Shown here one piece after another: positions 30,100 through 38,373 of a stretch of 64,000 nt of DNA. A program made the position numbers and the translations under genes. Under the pieces are notes generated by a model. It saw nothing but the letters and a program-made list of their open reading frames with translations. It ran no database searches and was not told the DNA's origin. The stretch comes from Pseudorhodobacter ferrugineus DSM 5888 (GTDB lineage Bacteria > Pseudomonadota > Alphaproteobacteria > Rhodobacterales > Rhodobacteraceae), in assembly GCF_000420745.1 (NCBI RefSeq), contig NZ_ATVN01000012.1, forward strand, positions 44,127 through 108,126, in the 5' to 3' direction. Numbering within the stretch: the stretch's first letter is position 1; every line of letters begins with the position of its first letter.

Positions 30100-30620
30100 A
30101 CCAGCCAGTGAGCCAACCTGCGAACCAACCTGCCAGCCAATATGAGCTGATGGAGGATTTCGTCTCTGTGTTGCCCGCGATGGGGTCGCTTGCGGGCCTT
30201 GATTTTGGCGATAAGACTATTGGCGTGGCCATTTCCGACCGGTTGCGCGGGGTGGCCACGCCAACGCTGACCATTCGGCGGGTCAAGTTTACGCTGGATG
30301 CCGAGGCGCTGATCAAGGTTTTGGCCGAGCGTGAGGTGGTGGGTCTGGTTTTGGGCCTACCGCGCAATATGGATGGGTCAGAGGGGCCGCGCGTGCAGGC
30401 CACACGGGCTTTTGCGCGCAATCTGGCACGGCTGACGCCTTTGCCTTTGGTCTATTGGGATGAGCGCCTGTCCACGGTGGCCGCCGAGCGCGCGATGCTT
30501 GAGGCGGATATGTCGCGCAAACGTCGCAAAGAGCTGATCGACCATGTGGCGGCGGGCTATATCTTGCAAGGGGCGCTGGACAGGTTGGCGCATATCAAGC
30601 GGAGCGCAAGCCTTGGATGA
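30096..30620 (+). CDS. ruvX: RuvX/YqgF-family Holliday junction resolvase-like protein
   Basis: Putative pre-16S rRNA nuclease / Holliday junction resolvase of the RNase H fold. The catalytic pattern is visible: Asp in AGLDFGDKTIG, Glu in VVGLVLGLPRNMDG region (LAEREVVGLV) and Asp in VYWDERLST, with LIDHVAAGYILQGALD near the end. The GTG at 30096 overlaps the ccmI stop and has GGAG at good spacing, so translational coupling is likely. It adds a repetitive Asn-Gln-Pro-rich leader (QPVSQPANQPASQ). The ATG at 30150 (MEDFVSVLPAMGS) is the alternative start and matches relatives better. Confidence 0.85.
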   Translation: MNQPVSQPANQPASQYELMEDFVSVLPAMGSLAGLDFGDKTIGVAISDRLRGVATPTLTIRRVKFTLDAEALIKVLAEREVVGLVLGLPRNMDGSEGPRVQATRAFARNLARLTPLPLVYWDERLSTVAAERAMLEADMSRKRRKELIDHVAAGYILQGALDRLAHIKRSASLG

Positions 30621-30837
30621 TATCTGGAAACGCGACGAGGTGGAGAGCCCCTGCGTCAAGCTGTGCGTGATCCACCCCGAGGCGCGGCTGTGTGTGGGCT
30701 GTTACCGGTCGATTGACGAGATCACGCAGTGGTCGAGGATGACGCCCGAGGTGCGCCGCGAGGTGATGGCCGAGCTGCCCGCGCGGGCCAAGGGTTTGAC
30801 CAAACGGCGTGGCGGGCGCAGCGGGCGCGGGCTGTAA
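30613..30837 (+). CDS. DUF1289 small cysteine-rich protein
   Basis: 74-residue protein with the DUF1289 pattern: CVKLC, then CVGC, then IDEITQWSRM. The four cysteines suggest metal binding; function is unknown. Relatives begin with a short WxRDE-SPC segment, which matches LDDIWKRDEVESPC here, so I start at the TTG at 30613, eight bases inside the end of ruvX, with GGAG upstream. A GTG at 30640 is possible. Basic C-terminal tail (KRRGGRSGRGL). It appears co-transcribed with ccmI and ruvX. Confidence 0.78.
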   Translation: MDDIWKRDEVESPCVKLCVIHPEARLCVGCYRSIDEITQWSRMTPEVRREVMAELPARAKGLTKRRGGRSGRGL

Positions 30838-30840
30838 CCT

Positions 30841-31659
30841 TTAACCAAAGATCACTTTGCGCAGCATGTTCAGCGCGACCAGAGTGATAAAAATCGCAAA
30901 GATGCGTTTGAGCGGGGCCGGGTCCATCGTATGGGCCAGTTTCACGCCGATGGGTGCGGTGAGCAGGGTCATGGCGATGGTCAGGCCAAAGGCCGGAAGG
31001 TTCACAGCGCCAATCGTATAGGGTGGCGGGTTGGCGATATCGACCAGCAAGAACCCGATCACCGAGGGCACCGCGATGATGATGCCAAAGCCTGCCGCTG
31101 TCGCCACGGCGCGGTGGATCGGCATGTTATAAAGGCTCATGGTTGGAACGCCGAACGAGCCGCCGCCAATGCCCATCAACACCGAGAAAAACCCGACCGC
31201 CGCCCCGATGCCGCCACGTTTTGGCCCTGTAGGCATGGATTGGCCCAGCCGCCAATGCGATTTGCCAAAGGCCATGTAAAGCCCCGCGCAAAGGGCCAGC
31301 ACGCCAAAGATGATTTGCAAGGTTGGCGTGCGCAGCGATGATGCAACAAGCATACCGACAACCGCGCCGGACCCGATATAAGGCCACCAGCCGCGCAGCA
31401 CGTCCCAATCGACAGCGCCTTTTTTGTTATGCGCCATGACCGACCGGGCCGAGGTGACGATGATCGTGGCCAGCGAGGTGGCAAGGCAGACCTGCATCAA
31501 TTCCGGCCCGCCGTAACCCAGATGGGAAAAGGCGTAAAAGAACGCAGGCACAAGGACAATCCCGCCACCAACCCCCAACAATCCGGCAATCACACCGGCA
31601 AAAGCACCAATGGCCATTAAAAGTGCAATCATCGGAAGCAGGGTTGCGATATCGGGCAT
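30841..31659 (-). CDS. TauE/SafE (TSUP) family permease
   Basis: Inner-membrane transporter of the TSUP family, 272 residues with about eight hydrophobic segments. The two family half-repeats begin with GVIAGLLGVGGGIVLVPAFF and SVLMGIGGGSFGVPTMSLY. Studied members move sulfite, sulfoacetate or other organosulfur anions. The ATG at 31657-31659 (MPDIATLL) starts just before TM1; the longer frame upstream runs into dusA and is an artefact. It lies 70 bases downstream of dusA in the same direction. Confidence 0.88.
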   Translation of the reverse strand: MPDIATLLPMIALLMAIGAFAGVIAGLLGVGGGIVLVPAFFYAFSHLGYGGPELMQVCLATSLATIIVTSARSVMAHNKKGAVDWDVLRGWWPYIGSGAVVGMLVASSLRTPTLQIIFGVLALCAGLYMAFGKSHWRLGQSMPTGPKRGGIGAAVGFFSVLMGIGGGSFGVPTMSLYNMPIHRAVATAAGFGIIIAVPSVIGFLLVDIANPPPYTIGAVNLPAFGLTIAMTLLTAPIGVKLAHTMDPAPLKRIFAIFITLVALNMLRKVIFG

Positions 31660-31729
31660 GGTGTGCAGCCTTATGGGGTGGGTTTGTTGTGCATAGCGCG
31701 GCTTGCAGGCCTGCGCCAGAGGGTCGGGG

Positions 31730-32752
31730 CTATTGCGCTGCGGCGGCCATGTCCAATTCGGCCAGCGCCGCGTTATAGACATCAAGGCCCGCGCCGTCGC
31801 GGCTTGCCCCTTCGGACAGCACCCGCCGCCAGGCCCGTGCGCCGGGGCGGCCGTGAAACAGGCCCAACATATGGCGGGTGATCTGGTGCAAGCGGCCACC
31901 TGCGGCCAGATGATCGGCAATATAGGGGCGCATCTTGGCGGCGACATCCATGGCGGTTTGGGTGGGGGCATCTTGCGCAGCCGCAGGCCAGAGCGCATCT
32001 GCGCCAAGCAAAACCGAGACCGGGTCATGGTACGCCGCACGCCCGATCATCACCCCGTCAAGCCCCTGCCCCAACAGATCCTGCGCCAGATCAAGCGAGG
32101 CGATGCCGCCGTTGATGCAAATGGTGAGGTCGGGGAATTGTTGCTTCATTCGCAGGACTAACCCGTAATCCAGCGGCGGAATTTCGCGGTTTTCCTTGGG
32201 CGACAGGCCTTTGAGCCATGCTTTGCGGGCGTGGATGATAAAATGCTGAACGCCCGCGCCCGCCACGGTTTCCAAGAACCGCGGCAAGACGGTTTCGGGG
32301 TCGTCGTCATCCACCCCGATCCGGCATTTCACTGTTACGGGAACACGGGCTTCCGCCTGCATTGCGGCCACACAATCTGCCACCAGTGACGGGCGCTCCA
32401 TCAGCACCGCGCCAAAACAGCCTGATTGGACACGGTCCGAGGGGCAACCAACATTGAGGTTGATTTCGTCATATCCGAAGGGTTGGGCAAGGCGCGTGGC
32501 CTGCGCCAATTCGCGCGGATCGGACCCGCCAAGCTGCAAGGCGATGGGATGTTCGGCGGTCGAATAGGCCAAAAGGCGGTCGCGCGGGCCGTGGATTATG
32601 GCAGGCGCTGTGACCATTTCCGTATAAAGCATCGCATGGCGCGTCATCAGCCGGTGAAAATAGCGGCAATGGCGATCCGTCCAATCCATCATCGGCGCAA
32701 CGCTGAGGCGATGCGCGTCGCGAAACCCTTTTTGTATTGATAAATCAGTCAT
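31730..32752 (-). CDS. dusA: tRNA-dihydrouridine synthase A
   Basis: FMN-dependent enzyme reducing uridines 20/20a in tRNA D-loops. 340 residues, a TIM-barrel with the DusA opening LSVAPMMDWTDRHCRYFHRL and NLNVGCPSDRVQSG. The position of the usual catalytic Cys (FGACLM in E. coli DusA) reads FGAVLM here, with a Cys three residues earlier (GCFGAVLM). Flavin-site residues KCRIGVDD and INGGIASLD are present. The first ten residues (MTDLSIQKGF) have no clear Shine-Dalgarno. The 5' end of dusA is a known integration site, and an integrase relic lies immediately upstream. Confidence 0.93.
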   Translation of the reverse strand: MTDLSIQKGFRDAHRLSVAPMMDWTDRHCRYFHRLMTRHAMLYTEMVTAPAIIHGPRDRLLAYSTAEHPIALQLGGSDPRELAQATRLAQPFGYDEINLNVGCPSDRVQSGCFGAVLMERPSLVADCVAAMQAEARVPVTVKCRIGVDDDDPETVLPRFLETVAGAGVQHFIIHARKAWLKGLSPKENREIPPLDYGLVLRMKQQFPDLTICINGGIASLDLAQDLLGQGLDGVMIGRAAYHDPVSVLLGADALWPAAAQDAPTQTAMDVAAKMRPYIADHLAAGGRLHQITRHMLGLFHGRPGARAWRRVLSEGASRDGAGLDVYNAALAELDMAAAAQ

Positions 32753-32819
32753 ATATGGAAGATCTCACTAGGTCGTATTTGGTGTCATTTTGGCATATTT
32801 GGGCCTATACATCCCCATA

Positions 32820-32857
32820 GGTAGTCCTCAGGACTACCAAAATCTTGTCGAGGACTA
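32820..32857. promoter_or_regulatory. Palindrome and third half-site upstream of the integrase relic
   Basis: GGTAGTCCT-C-AGGACTACC (32820-32838) is a perfect inverted repeat with nine-base arms. A third AGGACTAC follows at 32850-32857, just before the integrase ATG. This looks like a binding site for a repressor, an excisionase or the integrase itself; inferred from symmetry and position only. Confidence 0.5.
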
Positions 32858-32862
32858 CTGAA

Positions 32863-33951
32863 ATGGGCTCAATCGTCGAACGCAAACGGAAGGATGGCAC
32901 GGTCAGCTATCGCGCACAGATCCTTATAAAGTCGAAGGGTCGGATCGTCCACCAGGAGTCGTCGAGCTTTGATCGACTGACCACAGCGAAGGCGTGGCTG
33001 AAGCGCCGCGACAAAGAGCTGGAAGCTCCAGGCGGTCTCGATGCTGCACGACGGAAGAGCGGATCGGTTGGCGATGTCATCGATGACTACCTGAAATCCA
33101 CCGGCGGCGATATCGGTCGCACCAAAGCCCAAGTGCTGCGCAAAATCCGCGAGGAATTCGCCATCAGCGATATCCCATGTGATGAACTTCGGCCCCGCGA
33201 CATCACCGACTTCGCCAGGACCTTATCGAAGGGCAGATCAGCGTCGACTGTTCAAAATTATCTTAGCCACCTGAGCGCCGTGTAATCGATAGCGCGAACA
33301 GCCTGGGACTACGATATGAGCCGCGATGTAGCGCAAGACGGGATCACCGCTGCGCGCCATCTGAAGCTTGCGGGCAAATCCCAATCTCGCACCCGGCGCC
33401 CTACCCTCGAAGAGATTGACCGCCTCTTGATGTATTTCATTGAAACCCACACCCGCGACAAGCGCAGTCTGCCCATGCATATCGTGATGACCTTCGCTAT
33501 GTTTTCATCACGTCGCCAAGAGGAAATTACCCGGATCACATGGGAAGATTTCCACGAGGCCGACATGACCCAGCTGGTGCGGGACATGAAGCATCCAGGG
33601 CAGAAGAAAGGCAACGATGTCCGATGCGAAACACCCCCCGAGGCCCTGCGAGCAATGCAGCTTCAGCCGCACCGCAAGGGAAAGATTTTCCCTTACAATT
33701 CAGACACCGTCAGCCGCAGATTCACTTTCGCCTGTAAGTTTCTCGATATCGATGATCTTCACTTCCACGATCTTCGCCATGAGGCAGTTTCCAGGCTCTT
33801 CGAGATGGGCCGAACAATCCCGCAAGCCGCAGCGGTTTCAGGCCATCGTAGCTGGCAATCCTTACAACGATACACCCATCTTCGGAAAACGGGCGACAAG
33901 TATGACGACTGGGTTGGCTGGAAGCGTTTGGAAAACCGGAAATCCATGTGA
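32863..33951 (+). pseudogene. Tyrosine-type site-specific integrase interrupted by a stop codon
   Basis: Phage/island integrase in one frame broken by a TAA at 33283-33285 (after HLSAV). The N-terminal arm-binding/SAM-like part is at 32863-33282 and the catalytic part resumes directly after the stop, with an ATG at 33316. The catalytic set looks complete: Arg in SSRRQEEITRI, HDLRHEA, His in SGHRSWQS and the nucleophile Tyr in LQRYTH. Only one codon appears wrong. It is read divergently from dusA, 110 bases from the dusA start. A family of integrases targeting the dusA 5' end is known; membership here is inferred from position. Confidence 0.82.
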
Positions 33952-33954
33952 TGA

Positions 33955-34579
33955 AGTCACCGACACAAGATTAATGTTGGTTGCGGGGACTCGACTTGGA
34001 TACTATTTCGCGCCGCGCACATCCGCTTGAGATGGCAACCCAACGCAAGATTTATATAGTAAGCGTTGGTTGCGGGAGCTCGACTTTACAAATACTTGCC
34101 TTTGTATGATGCCCGCAATTGGTAATGACCGCCCTCCCTTATCTTATTGAAACTCATCACTTTAACAATAAATCTGTAAGAATCTGTGTAGAGACAAAGG
34201 GTGGAAGCACAACCTCCGCTGCGAGCACCTCAGGGTCCTGCCCTTCCGAAGACCTCGCCCTTTCCAATTTCGAATGCAAAGTCGCGTTCATCAATCCTCC
34301 CGTTGCCAAATCAGCCTCTGGAAACGCTTTACGGCCTTTACGGAAGGTCTGGATGCGCGTGCTGCAATGGCAATGATCCCACCAGGATCAAAGCAAAGTA
34401 ACTGCGTGACGACGACACCTAGGCCTACAAGTAGGGGCATCTGGTTTAGGGCTATTTCACAAAAGTAAATAAATTCAGCGGCATAGCAACACACTGTGAC
34501 AAAACTGATTTCAGTTACACCGCCAGCTAGCACCTTGCCGCTGACCTGACTGCTTCAAGATGAATGTCCAAAGGCAAAA
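33955..34579. other. Gene-poor stretch between integrase relic and CIA30-like gene
   Basis: I see no convincing gene in these 625 bases beyond the repeat pair. A minus-strand frame at 34291-34533 encodes 80 residues with one hydrophobic stretch (PLLVGLGVVVTQLLCFDPGG), and plus-strand frames at 34119-34401 look random. Base composition is more AT-rich than the flanks, consistent with foreign or decayed DNA. Confidence 0.5.
33976..34087. repeat. Pair of 22-bp direct repeats behind the integrase relic
   Basis: GTTGGTTGCGGGGACTCGAC at 33976 and GTTGGTTGCGGGAGCTCGAC at 34065, 89 bases apart. TGGTTGCGGG resembles the reverse complement of a tRNA 3' end such as initiator tRNA, so these may be attachment-site debris. 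No complete tRNA can be folded from the flanks. Confidence 0.4.
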
Positions 34580-35161
34580 TCAATAGTAGCCAATGCTTGC
34601 AACTGACACATCTGCCGTTTGGTCCCGGCCATAACAGACCACCGCGATGCTTTTGACCGCGTCCGCTGCAAACGTCCCCCGCAGCAACCGGCCCTGCGCG
34701 TTAAAATCCGCAAATGGGATGCGCACGACGGTCCATTCGGGGGTCACGTCAAATGCGGCCTGATAGAAATTCCACGGCAGGATCGTGCCGCCGGTGCGGG
34801 CATGGATGTAATAGGCCTGTCCATTGCCTTTCACGCGCAGCTCCAACCCAATCGCCGATTTCGGAAGCCTTTCCGGCAGCTTAAGGCGCGCCTGAATGAA
34901 ACCGCCGTTGTTTTTGGTGCTAACTGTGCCTTGCAGGTGAAGGATCGCCTGCTCGCCCTCACGCTCCAGCGTCACGTTGCCTGTGGACAGGCCGCCCATA
35001 ACTTGATCGCTGATGAACTCCCACCGTGCGGCAGGTTTGCCTGCGAAATCTTCGATCATCTGCGCGCCTCCCTGGGCTGTGGTTGCGGCGAGGATTGTGC
35101 CGCACAATCCAATCATCGCAAAAAACCGGCTTGGGCGAAAGATTGGGGTATCGGTGGCCAT
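34580..35161 (-). CDS. CIA30-domain exported protein
   Basis: 193-residue protein with an N-terminal signal peptide (FFAMIGLCGTILAATTAQGG-AQM) followed by a CIA30 (complex I intermediate-associated 30-like) galactose-binding-fold domain. Family motifs include ARWEFISDQVMGGLSTGN, NNGGFIQARL and WTVVRIPFADFNA. In bacteria such proteins are of unknown function; the name comes from a eukaryotic assembly factor. The ATG at 35159-35161 has AAGGA upstream. It follows a DsrE-like gene and the cyd genes on the same strand; co-transcription is possible. Confidence 0.82.
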   Translation of the reverse strand: MATDTPIFRPSRFFAMIGLCGTILAATTAQGGAQMIEDFAGKPAARWEFISDQVMGGLSTGNVTLEREGEQAILHLQGTVSTKNNGGFIQARLKLPERLPKSAIGLELRVKGNGQAYYIHARTGGTILPWNFYQAAFDVTPEWTVVRIPFADFNAQGRLLRGTFAADAVKSIAVVCYGRDQTADVSVASIGYY

Positions 35162-35250
35162 GAAGTAAGTCCTTTTGATGGATCTTGGCAAAGGCAAATG
35201 GTTTGCAAATCTTGCCCCACACGCGGCACGTGCAGGGCAAAGATCGCGCT

Positions 35251-35697
35251 TTAGAAGCTCATGACAACGGCATCATCGGCCAGAATGGCGCGCGCGGCGG
35301 CATCTGGCGCGGCGGCTGTCACACCGTCCACCAACACCGAGGCATCCGCCCCAAGGCCGGGCAGATAGATCGCGCAGACCTCTACCTTGACGCTGTGTTG
35401 CGCCATCAACATTTGCATCAGGCCTTGCGGGCTGGCATCGCGTGGGGGCTGGCCGGTTGTGGCGCTGGCGGGGGCTGCCTTCAGCGCGATATCGGCCGCA
35501 GGGCCGCACAGCAGGATCTGCGCCGTCGCGCCTTGTTGCACGGCCCCCAACGTCAGAACCATCGCCATCAGCTGGGTCTGGGGTTCGGGCGCGGTCAGGA
35601 TGGTGACCATATTGCGCTGATCTTGGGCAGCGGCGGGCAGGGCAGCGGCCAAGGACAAGGCGCAGGCGCAGGCGCAGGCGGGCAAAAGGTTTTTCAT
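35251..35697 (-). CDS. DsrE-like exported protein
   Basis: 148 residues with a cleavable signal peptide (CACACALSLAAALPAAAQ) and a DsrE/DsrF-like Rossmann domain: NMVTILTAPEPQTQLMAMVL, GATAQILLCGPAADIAL and VEVCAIYLPGLG. DsrE-like proteins often relay sulfur, but this one is predicted to be periplasmic. Cys residues remain in the LLCGPA and VEVCAIY segments. The start has GGAGA five bases upstream. It lies between the cyd genes and the CIA30-like gene. Substrate unknown. Confidence 0.72.
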   Translation of the reverse strand: MKNLLPACACACALSLAAALPAAAQDQRNMVTILTAPEPQTQLMAMVLTLGAVQQGATAQILLCGPAADIALKAAPASATTGQPPRDASPQGLMQMLMAQHSVKVEVCAIYLPGLGADASVLVDGVTAAAPDAAARAILADDAVVMSF

Positions 35698-35728
35698 GGT
35701 ATCTCCGTAAGCTAGATTGGGTGGGTCG

Positions 35729-35833
35729 TTAGAAAATCATCGCGCGGATGATTATGGCGACGACAAACAGCGTGGCGACACCGCCAAGCCAGTACGCCGC
35801 AAACCAAAGAGCTTTGCGCAGGGCTCCGGGCAT
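35729..35833 (-). CDS. DUF2474 small membrane protein (CydX-like partner of cytochrome bd)
   Basis: A 34-residue single-helix protein (MPGALRKALWFAAYWLGGVA then a hydrophobic end). DUF2474 genes follow cydAB/cioAB in many proteobacteria and are thought to be small oxidase subunits comparable to CydX. Its ATG shares one base with the cydB stop codon (TGATG), so expression is coupled to cydB. It is too short for most gene callers. Confidence 0.75.
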   Translation of the reverse strand: MPGALRKALWFAAYWLGGVATLFVVAIIIRAMIF

Positions 35834-36837
35834 CAATGATACCCCTCGGCCGGGTTCACCTTGCCGCGAAACACCCAATAGGCATATCCGGTATAGGCAA
35901 GGATCAGGGGCACCAGAACCAGCGCGCCGACCAGCAAGAACCACAGGCTTTCATCAGGGGCGGCGGCGTCCCAGATCGTCAGCGTGGGCGGCACCATATA
36001 GGGGTAAAAGCTGATCCCCAAACCGATGAAGCACAAAACAAACAGCGCCTGTGCGGCCAGAAACGGCGAAGCATCGCGGTTTTCCCGCAGCCCTTTTTGA
36101 AAGACAAAGGCCGCTATCAGAATGGCCGCTGGCACAAAGGCGGAGAACAGCGCATTGGGAAAGGTAAACCATCGGTCCAGATACAGCGGGTTCAGGAAAG
36201 GGGTTATCACGCTGACCAACCCGACAAGCGCCAGTGTCGCGGCACCCGCCCCCCATGCCAGCTTGCGCGCAACACGTCGCACGGAACCATCGGTTTTCAA
36301 AACCAGCCAAGTCGCCCCCAGCAGCGCATAACCTGCCACAAGCGCCAGCCCCGTCAGTATGGAAAACGGCGTCAGCCAGTCCCAATTACCGCCGCCATAC
36401 GCCCGCCCTTCGATTGCGATGCCTTGCACCAAGGCCCCCAGCGCCACACCTTGTGCGAAACTCGCAACAAAGCTGCCGCCAAAGAACGAAAGGTCCCACA
36501 GGAACTTGCCGCGCTGCGTGCGCCAGCGAAATTCGAATGCCACGCCGCGAAAGGTTAGCGCCAGCAGCATCACGATAATCGGCACATAAAGCGCGGGCAT
36601 GATGATGGCATAAGCCAGCGGAAACACCGCAAACAGCCCGCCACCGCCCAGCACCAGCCACGTCTCGTTCCCGTCCCAAACCGGGGCGACCGTGTTCATG
36701 GCAAGGTCTTTTTCCGCCTCCTCCCGCATGAAGGGAAACAAGATGCCGACGCCAAGGTCGAACCCGTCCAGCACAACATAGGCCAGCACGGCAAAGGCGA
36801 TCAGCCCCGCCCAGATGAATGCAAGATCAACTTCCAT
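35833..36837 (-). CDS. cydB: Cytochrome bd-type quinol oxidase subunit II
   Basis: Subunit II of the bd-type terminal oxidase, which oxidises quinol and reduces oxygen at high affinity without pumping protons. 334 residues with about eight transmembrane helices. It starts MEVDLAFIWAGLIAFAVLAY and contains VLDGFDLGVGILFPF and the WDGNETWLVLGGGGLFAVFP signature of CydB. It lies six bases behind cydA and overlaps the DUF2474 gene by one base. Confidence 0.95.
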   Translation of the reverse strand: MEVDLAFIWAGLIAFAVLAYVVLDGFDLGVGILFPFMREEAEKDLAMNTVAPVWDGNETWLVLGGGGLFAVFPLAYAIIMPALYVPIIVMLLALTFRGVAFEFRWRTQRGKFLWDLSFFGGSFVASFAQGVALGALVQGIAIEGRAYGGGNWDWLTPFSILTGLALVAGYALLGATWLVLKTDGSVRRVARKLAWGAGAATLALVGLVSVITPFLNPLYLDRWFTFPNALFSAFVPAAILIAAFVFQKGLRENRDASPFLAAQALFVLCFIGLGISFYPYMVPPTLTIWDAAAPDESLWFLLVGALVLVPLILAYTGYAYWVFRGKVNPAEGYH

Positions 36838-36843
36838 GGCTGG

Positions 36844-38253
36844 TTACTCCGCTGGGATGAATTTGTCGTCGACGGCAGGCGCGGGGGTGATTCCCGCCGC
36901 CCGTGTCGGGCCGATGCCGTCGATTGGCGTGCCCTGGTCGGGCCGTTTGCCCATCAAACGCAGGATGTAGAAGGTGCCCGCCCCAAACAGCAGGAAATAG
37001 ATGATGATAAAGGCCACCAAGGACGCCCCCACCGCTGCCGCCTGAATCGGGGCCACGCTGTCATTCGTGGACAGCACGCCATAAACCGTCCAGGGTTGGC
37101 GCCCCACCTCGGTCGTGATCCACCCGGCCAGCACGGCGACAAACCCCATGGGCCCCATCGCAATCGCCGCGCGGTGCAGCATCGGCCGGTCATACATTGC
37201 CCCCCGCCAACGCAAGATCACCGCCCAAAGGCCAAGGCCCAGCATGGCAAACCCCAAGGCAACCATCACCCGGAACGACCAGAATACGATGGCCACAGGC
37301 GGGCGCTCATCGCGCGGAAAATCCTTTAGGCCGGGCAGCGGCGTGGTCAGATCATGGGTCAGGATCAAGGATGACAGGTAAGGGATTTCAACGGCATAGC
37401 GGACCGTTTCGTTTTCCGCATCCGGCAGGCCGAACAGGATAAGCGGTGCGCCGCCGTTTGGATGGGGTTCAAAATGCCCTTCCATCGCGGCGATTTTGGC
37501 CGGCTGGTGTTCCAGCGTGTTCAACCCGTGAAAATCGCCCGCCACAATTTGCAAGGGTGCCACCACGATCAGCATCCCCATCGCCATGGAAAACATTGTC
37601 CGCGCGCCCTTGTTGGTGCGATCGCGCAGCAAATGCCAACCGCCAACCGCCCCCACCACCAAAGCCGTGGTCAGATAAGCCGCCAAGACCATATGCACCA
37701 AGCGGTAAGGGAAGGACGGGTTGAACACGATCGCCAACCAATCCACCGGCACAAACTGCCCCACATCATTGATCGCAAAACCCTGCGGCGTTTGCATCCA
37801 ACTGTTGACCGACAATATCCAGAAGGCCGATCCAAGTGTGCCCACAGCCACCATCAAGCTGGCAAAGAAATGCAGCCTTGGGCCAACCTTTTCGCGGCCA
37901 AACAGCATCACCCCCAAAAACCCCGCCTCCAGGAAAAAGGCCGAAAGCACCTCATACCCCATCAGCGGGCCAACGACCGGCCCCGCCTTGTCGGAAAACA
38001 CCGACCAATTGGTGCCAAATTGATACGACATCACAATGCCCGACACGACACCCATGCCAAAGGCCACCGCAAAGATCGCTTTCCAATAGTTGAACAGCGT
38101 CAGATAAACCGCGCGCCCCGTCCACAGATGCAGCCCGTTCAAAACCGCAAGATAGCTGGCAAGGCCGATGGAAAAGGCCGGAAAGATGATGTGGAATGAG
38201 ATGGTGAAAGCGAATTGAATCCGCGCCAGCTCGATCGCGTCAAAGCCGAACAT
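36844..38253 (-). CDS. cydA: Cytochrome bd-type quinol oxidase subunit I
   Basis: Haem-carrying subunit I, 469 residues. Haem and quinol-site landmarks are visible: His near the N-terminus (AFTISFHIIFPAFSIG), two acidic residues in YEVLSAFFLEAGFLG, and His in YRLVHMVLAAYL. The loop GWITTEVGRQPWTVYG is diagnostic of CydA. The quinol loop (between HFEPHPNGGAPL and RPPVAIVFWS) is short, and together with the DUF2474 partner this points to the cyanide-insensitive (CioAB) subclass. Upstream lies an Rrf2-type regulator gene, divergently read, with palindromes between them. Confidence 0.95.
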   Translation of the reverse strand: MFGFDAIELARIQFAFTISFHIIFPAFSIGLASYLAVLNGLHLWTGRAVYLTLFNYWKAIFAVAFGMGVVSGIVMSYQFGTNWSVFSDKAGPVVGPLMGYEVLSAFFLEAGFLGVMLFGREKVGPRLHFFASLMVAVGTLGSAFWILSVNSWMQTPQGFAINDVGQFVPVDWLAIVFNPSFPYRLVHMVLAAYLTTALVVGAVGGWHLLRDRTNKGARTMFSMAMGMLIVVAPLQIVAGDFHGLNTLEHQPAKIAAMEGHFEPHPNGGAPLILFGLPDAENETVRYAVEIPYLSSLILTHDLTTPLPGLKDFPRDERPPVAIVFWSFRVMVALGFAMLGLGLWAVILRWRGAMYDRPMLHRAAIAMGPMGFVAVLAGWITTEVGRQPWTVYGVLSTNDSVAPIQAAAVGASLVAFIIIYFLLFGAGTFYILRLMGKRPDQGTPIDGIGPTRAAGITPAPAVDDKFIPAE

Positions 38254-38280
38254 GGGCTTGCCTTTCGATTGATGTATTTT

Positions 38281-38326
38281 CTATATATTAATATAGCGCC
38301 TTCTAAACATATTCAAGTTTCAATAT
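38281..38326. promoter_or_regulatory. Two palindromes in the cydA / Rrf2-regulator intergenic region
   Basis: CTATAT-ATTA-ATATAG (38281-38296) is an exact inverted repeat. ATATTCAAGTTTCAATAT (38309-38326) is a near-palindrome with two mismatched pairs. Both lie in the AT-rich gap between divergent genes, as expected for Rrf2 (NsrR-type) operators controlling cydAB and the regulator itself. Inferred from symmetry and position. Confidence 0.55.
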
Positions 38327-38373
38327 AGGACGTGGTGTCGCACCCGATTGCCCCACCCGGAAAGGACCAAATC

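Noticed and set aside
33280..33315. Stop-codon readthrough or recoding in the integrase
   Set aside because: The stop is TAA without a recoding context, and neighbouring mobile genes are also degraded; a nonsense mutation is simpler.
33970..34100. tRNA gene
   Set aside because: Only about ten bases resemble a tRNA 3' end; no cloverleaf can be drawn from the flanks.
34119..34401. Small plus-strand genes downstream of the integrase
   Set aside because: Composition and lack of ribosome-binding sites make them look random; no recognisable domain.
38254..38373. FNR box in front of cydA
   Set aside because: TTGATGTATTTTCTATA carries only the left half-site; there is no ATCAA at the right spacing.
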